Positions 58,088 to 64,000 of a DNA stretch of 64,000 nucleotides are shown piece by piece (the first letter of the stretch is position 1; each line of letters starts with the position of its first letter). Under the pieces are notes generated by a model, which saw only the letters and a list, made by a program, of their open reading frames with translations, searched no databases and was not told the DNA's origin. The stretch is from NCBI GenBank assembly GCA_000686145.1, contig JMMB01000007.1:1674001-1738000 (forward strand). The letters are read 5' to 3'. The stretch comes from Peptostreptococcaceae bacterium VA2 (GTDB taxonomy: Bacteria; Bacillota; Clostridia; Peptostreptococcales; Peptostreptococcaceae). Position numbers and translations under genes: made by a program.

Positions 58088-59344
58088 CTATTTTTCACCT
58101 CTTGCTTGCTCTAATGCTTTAATTACTTCTTTGAAATTTATGTAGACATACTTGTTGCTTACGAAGCCTGAATTTATATAAGATACGATAGGTCTATAGA
58201 CATCTGAAAGGAGAGAGTAGATAACGTCACTTAGTAGGTTAGCTGTATAATCATTTTTTGAAAGGTAAGATACTAATTTATCTAATTTAGATTTGTTATC
58301 CTTACAAGCTAGTATCGACTCTATACTAGAATGTTTCTCGTTAAACTGTTTAGAAATATGTATTAAATTTCCATTTTCATCAAATTCGATTTTTACATTT
58401 TTATCTTCTTTCAATTTATTTATAATGTTCTTTTGGATATTATCACGATAAGTCTTTTTAGAAGATTGCGAATAGAGTTGTTTAGATATAGATTTGATAT
58501 CAGAGTGTTCTAGGACATACTTTATTTCTTCTTCTCCAAGTCCAAGAGAGCTATATTTATCCATGAAAATCTTTTGTTGTTTTGTTGTAAGTGTATCTAT
58601 ATTTTGCGATATATACTTTGTTATGCCTTCTATTCTTTCAGTAGGCTTACTATCTGTTATAACAAAATTACTCATGGCATCGATATCGTTTGTATTAATA
58701 CTCTTCATTGTTGCATATTCTAGTGCTGTCATTTGCTTATCATCATTAGTAGTAATAGGAGCATCGAAAGTAGTCATATTAAGTGTGGTATAAGTATCCT
58801 TGTATGTTCCGTCTCCATTGTAAACTCTCTTATATTCAATATTAGTCGTTTTATTATTCCTAAGCTCAGATATGAACTTGTTTTTTATCGTAGCTAATAT
58901 ACTTGCAACAAGCATATTCACACTTTCTTTAGTAGCAAATAAGGCTTTAAATTTATTGATATCTTTATTTATTGGATATTTATTGTGATTACCTTCATAT
59001 ATGCTATTTAATATCTCAAGCACTGCTAATCTACCTCTTGTAGAATATTCTTCATTATCATTGTTAGCTTGTAGTTCTCTAGTGAATATTGTTCTTGCTT
59101 TCTTTTCTGCTGATAAGAATAATATATCTAAATCTGTTTGTTTGTCTTCTTTCTTAACCTTCTTAGCTACTAAATAGTGTCCGTATGCTTTAGACCATCC
59201 TACAGAATTGTATGATTTCTCATGCTGATTATCTTCCTTAACCTCATATGAGCATTCAACGATATAATCTATTATTGATTTGTAAGTGCTCATTTCTTGT
59301 ATTACTTCTAAATTTATTCTTTTGTTATTATTATTGTTATTCAT
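58088..59344 (-). CDS. Unknown protein, faint sigma-factor likeness (paralogue B)
   Basis: A 418-residue protein related to the one at 56122. Helices KKARTIFTRELQANN and GRLAVLEILNSIYEGN are followed by VNMLVASILATIKNKFISEL, then strands (YKRVYNGDGTYKDTYTTLNM). IDTLTTKQQKIFMDKYSSLG near 235 resembles sigma-70 region 4, followed by TYRDNIQKNIINKLKEDKN. The C-terminal SSIESILACKDNKSKLDKLV and NDYTANLLSDVIYSLLSDV match paralogue A blocks. It has no nuclease or polymerase motif. GGAGAA precedes the ATG. Confidence 0.6.
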   Translation of the reverse strand: MNNNNNNKRINLEVIQEMSTYKSIIDYIVECSYEVKEDNQHEKSYNSVGWSKAYGHYLVAKKVKKEDKQTDLDILFLSAEKKARTIFTRELQANNDNEEYSTRGRLAVLEILNSIYEGNHNKYPINKDINKFKALFATKESVNMLVASILATIKNKFISELRNNKTTNIEYKRVYNGDGTYKDTYTTLNMTTFDAPITTNDDKQMTALEYATMKSINTNDIDAMSNFVITDSKPTERIEGITKYISQNIDTLTTKQQKIFMDKYSSLGLGEEEIKYVLEHSDIKSISKQLYSQSSKKTYRDNIQKNIINKLKEDKNVKIEFDENGNLIHISKQFNEKHSSIESILACKDNKSKLDKLVSYLSKNDYTANLLSDVIYSLLSDVYRPIVSYINSGFVSNKYVYINFKEVIKALEQARGEK

Positions 59345-59461
59345 GTTTTTTCTCCGATTTTAATTATTTTTGGTGTTGACTTTTAGTTACGCTTAGTTTA
59401 AAATCAGAAGAGTAGAGGAGTCGCAAACTTTAATCTACAATTCTAATTTTAATATGATTTT

Positions 59462-59983
59462 CTATCTTTCTACAAAATAGAATTTATAACCATGTGTGGT
59501 ATGTCTAGTACCATAACAACATTTATAAATTCCTTGGTGGCTAATTTTTAAATTTCTACTAGCAGATAAGATAGTTTTAAATAATTGAGGTGCTTCAGAG
59601 CCGATTTTTTCAGCTATTATGAAACGCTTTTTTTGCTTGTTTAAATATTTTTTATTTTGCTGATTTTCCATCTTAGTAACCCATCTAAGATTATAATGAT
59701 GATTATTAGATTTATTTCTATCGATGTGGTCAACTTCTGCACCTTCAAAGTAACCTTCTACAAAAGCTAATCCTACTAATCTGTGTGCTTCTATACTTTT
59801 TTGTATTCCACTATGAGAAAGTGTGTATTTTAAATAATCGCTCGACTTACTTCCCTTTAAAAATTTCTTTGTAATCTCGTTATATAATCTACCATCGCTA
59901 AAAATAGTAAAATTTGTATAATGTTCAAATCCTTCAATTTCACTCACTCTCTTAGTTAAAACCTCTTTATTATTATTTATCAT
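59462..59983 (-). CDS. NUMOD4/HNH endonuclease 1
   Basis: A 173-residue homing-type endonuclease. NUMOD4 (EGFEHYTNFTIFSDGRLYN) is followed by an HNH_3 core (EVDHIDRNKSNNHHYNLRWV) and a NUMOD1-like DNA-binding part (ASRNLKISHQGIYKCCYGTR). The His and Asn residues are present. I choose ATG 59983, which follows TGGAGG. It sits between two element genes and is similar to the next gene upstream. It may be a free-standing homing gene. Confidence 0.85.
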   Translation of the reverse strand: MINNNKEVLTKRVSEIEGFEHYTNFTIFSDGRLYNEITKKFLKGSKSSDYLKYTLSHSGIQKSIEAHRLVGLAFVEGYFEGAEVDHIDRNKSNNHHYNLRWVTKMENQQNKKYLNKQKKRFIIAEKIGSEAPQLFKTILSASRNLKISHQGIYKCCYGTRHTTHGYKFYFVER

Positions 59984-60014
59984 TCTGATTTCCTCCATTT
60001 TATTTTATTATCGA

Positions 60015-60623
60015 TTATGCTAATGTAAATCTATATCCGTTAGATGTTTTTGCGTATCCATTTATACATCTATTAATACCATTTTTGTTTACTTTAAGCT
60101 GTATAGATGCTTCTGTAATAGAATCAAATAGTGTCTTTTCTTTTGTAACAACATCTTCTGCGATAACTCTTTTCTTTTTGTTGGAATAACTACATCTTTT
60201 TGTTCTATTTCTCTTAAGAGAGTCTTCTTTAGTTATCCAAATTAAGTTAGAGTAGTTATTATTAAGTCTATTTCTATCGATATGAGAAGCAACTGTTTTA
60301 ACTTCAGGAGCATCATTTAATACAAAAGCTAGGGCTACTAATCTTTGTGCATCCATACTTTTTTGTACTGATTTTCCTTCATCAGTTTTACCTGACATCG
60401 TGTATTTTTTAGACTGTGAAGTACGACCTGTTAAGAATCTTTCTGTCTCGAAATTGTATAGTCTACCATCAGATAGTATTAAGTAATTGCTGTAAGGCAA
60501 AAGTCCTTTTATTTTCGATACCTTTTTTATCATTATGCTTTCATCAATCGTTGCTCTAAAAAGGCTTTCTTTAGACATATCACATAGTCCATTTCTATTT
60601 GTATAATTATTAATTTTTAACAT
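60015..60623 (-). CDS. NUMOD4/HNH endonuclease 2
   Basis: A 202-residue paralogue of the previous gene: KIKGLLPYSNYLILSDGRLYN, SHIDRNRLNNNYSNLIWIT and a NUMOD1-like ASIQLKVNKNGINRCINGYA. The DH of the usual VDHID is SHID here, the metal-binding His being kept. AAGGAG precedes the ATG. The two genes lie in tandem, 31 bases apart, suggesting local duplication or two successive insertions. Confidence 0.82.
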   Translation of the reverse strand: MLKINNYTNRNGLCDMSKESLFRATIDESIMIKKVSKIKGLLPYSNYLILSDGRLYNFETERFLTGRTSQSKKYTMSGKTDEGKSVQKSMDAQRLVALAFVLNDAPEVKTVASHIDRNRLNNNYSNLIWITKEDSLKRNRTKRCSYSNKKKRVIAEDVVTKEKTLFDSITEASIQLKVNKNGINRCINGYAKTSNGYRFTLA

Positions 60624-60699
60624 TTTTTATTAATCTCCTTATTATTTTTATTATTTTTTATTGTTAATTCTTATTAATTCTTATTAATTCTTATTAATT

Positions 60700-60981
60700 T
60701 TAATCTTGTATGTATTCTATCCAGTTCAGTAGAGAAGAGGAGTTAGCATCACAATTAGATGATTGTCTTCCAAATATACCTTTAATCTTACTCAACAACT
60801 GAGCCTGCTTATTCTCACTCATCTTGTTGATGTCTTTACCTTTAAGAAGTTTCCTACATAAATCCATATTATCAAAATCATCTTTTGTAATATCCATTAT
60901 AAGTTGATACATCTTATCTCTTTTTTCTGTGTTACCTCTAAGCTCTATAATTTGTTTCTCTAATTCTTCATATTTTAACAT
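60700..60981 (-). CDS. Small helical hypothetical protein, 93 residues
   Basis: Unknown protein, helical and charged (YEELEKQIIELRGNTEKRDK, LLKGKDINKMSENKQAQLLS) with a Ser/Cys/Asn-rich segment near residue 75. It starts one base after the stop of the HTH gene, so both are one transcript. GGAGG precedes the ATG. Confidence 0.6.
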   Translation of the reverse strand: MLKYEELEKQIIELRGNTEKRDKMYQLIMDITKDDFDNMDLCRKLLKGKDINKMSENKQAQLLSKIKGIFGRQSSNCDANSSSLLNWIEYIQD

Positions 60982-60982
60982 T

Positions 60983-61183
60983 CTATAAATCCTCCTTATT
61001 TATTAAATCTTCTAGTTCTATTTGTAATATTTTAGCTAGCTTTACAGCAGTGGAAAAACTCATCTGAACTGCACCTGTTCTGTATCTCCATAAAATAGTT
61101 CTTGATACGTCTAACATATTTGAAATTTCAATTGTTGTGTATGAGCTTTCTTTTATTTTCTCATTTAAGTATTCTAAATTCAT
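60983..61183 (-). CDS. Small HTH regulator (Cro/CI type)
   Basis: A 66-residue helix-turn-helix protein: TTIEISNMLDVSRTILWRYR is the HTH, and FSTAVKLAKILQIELEDLIN the following helices. ATG 61183 (or 61186) follows GGGAGG; the longer upstream frame to 61252 lacks a site. It could regulate the replication-type gene upstream or the genes downstream. Confidence 0.8.
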   Translation of the reverse strand: MNLEYLNEKIKESSYTTIEISNMLDVSRTILWRYRTGAVQMSFSTAVKLAKILQIELEDLINKEDL

Positions 61184-61282
61184 CATTTTACCTCCCAGTA
61201 GTTTAATTTTCTTTATATTTTTATACTCGGATTTGTTTACTAAATGAAACATATTTTAGAAATTATTTTTGATTTTCATGAA

Positions 61283-62359
61283 TTATTTTCCATTGTAAAT
61301 GTGTCTCTTGTAATTACCATTCCAAGTACATAAGTTATTGTCTCTTTCATCTTTTAGCTCTTTCATCAACTCATCTGTTTCATACCAAGAGCCTATTGCA
61401 GTAGTTATAGGTTTCTCATATCTATCTATTGCTTTTTTTAATCGACTTTCATATATTTTTTGCTTACACTGTGCTACAACCTTCTGCATATCATCTGTAA
61501 TTCCATATTTTTCTTTGAACTCTTGAATTTCATTTACATCATTTGCACAGACTTTAGTGGCTCTGAAACACATATGATAGCCATATTTCTTTAATAGGAT
61601 TGAATTAAATTCATTTTTAAACTTCTTTAGTTTAAATAAATCTCTAGGAATATCTTTGATTTTTTTATCTGAGCTTTTTCTTCCATATGCTAAATCTGAA
61701 AGTTTTTCTACTCCAAAGCCTTTAAGTAATTCATCTTCTATATCATCAATTTCCTTTTTTTCACTACCTTCTAGTATTTTGTAACTATTAAAAGGTATTT
61801 CTTTGTCTTCATTTCCAAATTCCTCAATTATGTCTCTATTGTCTATTACTGCTATTCTGACATCGTATTTAACTATAGAGCCTTCATTCACCATACTATC
61901 TAGAGCACTTTGGAACATGTAATTTAAACTTTTTCCTTCGATTCTAAAGAAATCATTGATGTCTTTATTTGTAATTTGACCTTCATTGAATTTTCTGTTC
62001 ATATAACCCCAAGCTTGAGTTGTAATTTTTGAATACTCCATCCAATTGTTGAAGCTACCAGTATAAGTGTTGTTTGGTTTACTGACAACTAAGCCATATA
62101 TAAGAGGTTTAAATTGCTCTTTTATAGTGTTATACTCATCTCTTGTAGTCCCTTTATCACTTCTAGTTTTCTCGTGAGCAACTTCATAAATCTCATCAAT
62201 AACAAATTTATTGCCTTCTTTATGATTTCTAACATATCTATCAAGCTCCTTTAGTTGGGATTTTTTACTATTACCTGCTTTCTCTTTAACCTCTAATACC
62301 GAACATAACTCCTTATAATTCTTTAATACTTGTCCTTGTGTTAAGTTTTCAATTTTCAT
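61283..62359 (-). CDS. Putative replication/plasmid-type protein, 358 residues
   Basis: I do not recognise the family securely. The N terminus (QGQVLKNYKELCSVLEVK, QLKELDRYVRNHKEGNKFVI) is a winged-helix-like module seen in clostridial mobile-element proteins. A second helical part (WMEYSKITTQAWGYMNRKF, DFFRIEGKSLNYMFQSALDSM) follows. A C-terminal basic region ends RDNNLCTWNGNYKRHIYNGK. Its position beside a large palindrome and repeat region makes a replication initiator plausible, but no catalytic motif is seen. Confidence 0.5.
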   Translation of the reverse strand: MKIENLTQGQVLKNYKELCSVLEVKEKAGNSKKSQLKELDRYVRNHKEGNKFVIDEIYEVAHEKTRSDKGTTRDEYNTIKEQFKPLIYGLVVSKPNNTYTGSFNNWMEYSKITTQAWGYMNRKFNEGQITNKDINDFFRIEGKSLNYMFQSALDSMVNEGSIVKYDVRIAVIDNRDIIEEFGNEDKEIPFNSYKILEGSEKKEIDDIEDELLKGFGVEKLSDLAYGRKSSDKKIKDIPRDLFKLKKFKNEFNSILLKKYGYHMCFRATKVCANDVNEIQEFKEKYGITDDMQKVVAQCKQKIYESRLKKAIDRYEKPITTAIGSWYETDELMKELKDERDNNLCTWNGNYKRHIYNGK

Positions 62360-62400
62360 TTAATTTACCTACCTTTTCTTATTTTTATTTTTCATTTATA

Positions 62401-62475
62401 AAAGTTGAACATTAATTTTTTGGTATAATACTCTTTTTTTTTTTATACTATACCAAAAAATTAATGTTCAACTTT
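62401..62475. repeat. 27-bp-arm perfect palindrome with poly-T centre
   Basis: Arms at 62401-62427 and 62449-62475 are exact reverse complements. The 21-base centre contains a run of 13 T residues. A TATAAT-like hexamer lies at the inner edge (62424-62429). It stands between the 358-residue gene and an HTH gene, both leftward. Candidate roles are a repressor operator, a single-strand origin or an unusual terminator. Confidence 0.9.
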
Positions 62476-62500
62476 TTAGTTCTTTATTAAATCTCTACTA

Positions 62501-62704
62501 CTAGGCTTGGACTTGTTCTAAGTAAATTAATATCTCTTCATTATTCATTCCATAGGCTTTAGCTACTGTAAGTATCTCACAAGCTCTTAAAAGCCTTCTT
62601 CCTGATTCATACTGATAAATAGTTTGGGTGTTTAATCCAAGCTTATCAGCCATTTGTACTCTAGACATACTCTGTCTAAGTCTTGCTTGTTGTAATATGT
62701 TCAT
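62501..62704 (-). CDS. Small HTH repressor (Cro/CI type)
   Basis: A 67-residue protein with a classic HTH: RVQMADKLGLNTQTIYQYES, followed by GRRLLRACEILTVAKAYGMN. AAAAGGAGG precedes the ATG. It lies next to a 27-bp-arm palindrome on one side and a repeat-rich region on the other, so it may bind one of them to control replication or transcription of the element. Confidence 0.85.
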   Translation of the reverse strand: MNILQQARLRQSMSRVQMADKLGLNTQTIYQYESGRRLLRACEILTVAKAYGMNNEEILIYLEQVQA

Positions 62705-63558
62705 TTGTAAAATCCTCCTTTTATTTATCTCTTTTTGATATGTATAAAGTTAAAAAATATTGTAGGGGTTATTAAGATTAATATTAATTCTTTTTTAACC
62801 CCTACACTTATAAGTACATTTTTAAATCTTCATTTTTATCATTTTCGAATAAAAACTTACAAACTTTTTTTTATTTTTTAAAAATTCCTATCTAATATTA
62901 TCTACGACACGAAAACACCATTTTTATCATTTTCAAATTTGTAATCGTTATGTTAATACCATTTTTATAGATGTAAAAATTTTATTTAGTTTAAGACTAA
63001 CTTTTTTAAAATTCATCTACACTTATAAGTACAATCCAAAATGGTAGTTTTTGACTAACATTGACAAAAGTTTATAACTTTTTTCAAGTCTTTTAATCCT
63101 TACATATTAATACACCGAAACTAAATCTTCATTTTTATCATTTTCAAATAAAAACTTACAAACTTTTTTTTATTTTTTTAAAATATCTCTATACTTAAAT
63201 CTTGTACACGAGATGGTACTTTTGACCTCTGAAATTAAAATAATTTAGCCTTACACTTACTACACCGTTTTCGAGTAGTAGTTTTTGTCATTTAAAGTTA
63301 AAACATCTCTATATCTTTCTACACCGTTTTCAAACCACCATTTTCATATCATCAAGTTTTATAAAACCTTATAATAACACCCTTCTTCTAGTATTTAATT
63401 TTTTTTGAAGTAGATGAAGTATAGGAAGTAGAACAGAAAGCCTAAATTAGATGGTTTTCCTAATTCACAAGACAAAATAAGGAAAAATTTGGTATAATAC
63501 CTACTGAGGATGAGAGATTATATATAAAATTATAAGTAAATAGGGGGGAATGAGTTTT
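62705..63558. other. Repeat-rich non-coding region (candidate origin)
   Basis: About 850 bases with no credible gene. A block at 62823-62884 recurs at 63122-63184 with one substitution and a one-base difference. CTACACTTATAAGTACA recurs at about 62802 and 63018. CATTTTTATCATTTTC occurs three times, and ACACCGTTTTC twice. An inverted repeat TGTAGGGGTTA/TAACCCCTACA lies at 62761-62771 and 62796-62806. Iteron-like repeats in AT-rich DNA beside HTH and putative Rep genes suggest an origin. Confidence 0.55.
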
Positions 63559-64000
63559 ATGAATAGGAAAAAAGTAGCAATAGGGGCAATGGCAATATTG
63601 TCTTTATCATTAGTAGGATGTAGCAAAGAAAAGCTAGATGTTAACTTTGATAGTTATTACATTGAATCAGAGACTAAGGATAGAATTAAAGAATGTATAG
63701 AAGTTAATGTTAATGCAAATGAAATTAGCAACAACACTTTAAACCAAATCTTAGATGGAATAGGCAATAAGAATATGGATACCGAGGTAGTAGTTAACAA
63801 TATCCAAGGAGTACAGATAGCTAAGGTTACTGAGAAAGATAACAAGACTACAATGGATGTTGATGAAAAGTATAAATCAGGTAAGAAATATGATGTTGAG
63901 TTTAAAAGCCTAGATAAGATGAAAGAGAGTGTAAACACTTCTAGAGGATACATTACTCAAGCACTTCTAGAATGTATCAACGATGAAATGAATAAGTACA
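63559..64000 (+). CDS. Lipoprotein of the second element, 5' part
   Basis: The frame runs off the window end. The first residues MNRKKVAIGAMAILSLSLVG and Cys form a lipoprotein signal (lipobox LVGC). The visible 147 residues contain no family I know; DVNFDSYYIESETKDRIKEC and VVVNNIQGVQIAKVTEKDNK suggest an alpha/beta extracellular domain. GGGGGG precedes the ATG. It is divergent from the HTH gene across the repeat region. It could be a surface-exclusion or sensing protein of the element. Confidence 0.7.
   Translation, partial: MNRKKVAIGAMAILSLSLVGCSKEKLDVNFDSYYIESETKDRIKECIEVNVNANEISNNTLNQILDGIGNKNMDTEVVVNNIQGVQIAKVTEKDNKTTMDVDEKYKSGKKYDVEFKSLDKMKESVNTSRGYITQALLECINDEMNKY

Noticed and set aside
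59462-60623. HNH genes as restriction enzymes
   Set aside because: The NUMOD4 and NUMOD1 modules are typical of homing-type endonucleases, and no methyltransferase is nearby.
62705-63558. CRISPR array in the repeat region
   Set aside because: Repeats are few, unequal in length and spacing, and without similar-sized spacers or cas genes.
63657-63953. Leftward 98-codon frame near the window end
   Set aside because: It is antisense to the lipoprotein frame, which has a signal peptide, lipobox and strong ribosome site.

Overview
The window is AT-rich chromosomal DNA from an anaerobic, spore-forming Firmicute. Gene content and style fit the Peptostreptococcaceae (Paraclostridium, Paeniclostridium, Romboutsia or Clostridioides relatives). 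Evidence for this is strong AGGAGG ribosome sites, many U-tailed terminators, T-box, TPP and cobalamin leaders, a sporulation-type promoter, a probable selenocysteine gene, and no respiratory genes. The species is inferred, not proven.

Layout. 1-2198 holds the end of gap and a nucleoside-gate membrane protein. 2011-6737 is a decayed integrated island flanked by a 188-bp direct repeat of that gene's 3' end. It carries an integrase relic, a short-chain dehydrogenase, relics of WYL and ABC-F genes, and a candidate spore-appendage (Ena-like) gene behind a sigma-K-like promoter. 6799-17670 holds a Na/Pi cotransporter, a giant acyl-CoA dehydratase activase-type protein, a HEPN-type protein, a T-box-controlled amino-acid ABC importer and an ArsC-like gene whose catalytic Cys codon is TGA with a SECIS-like hairpin. 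17721-19397 and 31195-32871 are two copies, in opposite orientation, of one IS3-family (IS150-like) element; each sits inside the loop of a terminator-type hairpin. Between them lie larE, a THUMP methyltransferase, an operon of HD protein, lipoprotein and two-component system, truA, and a T-box-controlled argGH operon.

32936-54109 is ordinary chromosome: DUF4363/DUF421, miaB, an OPT transporter overlapping a PqqD-like gene, a TPP-riboswitch thiamine-precursor importer, a cobalamin-riboswitch importer with a DUF71 ATPase, a 5'-3' exonuclease, carbonic anhydrase, selO, a YgjP-like protease, and a second Na/Pi cotransporter preceded by four 11-bp Pho-box-like repeats.

54110-64000 is the left part of a second integrated element. 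It broke a MntP/YtaF-type gene whose last ~37 codons remain at 53996-54109. It carries an intact tyrosine integrase, two paralogous proteins with faint sigma-factor resemblance, two NUMOD4/HNH endonucleases, small HTH regulators, a possible replication protein, a 27-bp-arm palindrome, a GC-richer non-coding block and a repeat-filled 850-bp non-coding region that could be an origin. This is the least understood part of the window. No rRNA, tRNA or CRISPR array was seen.
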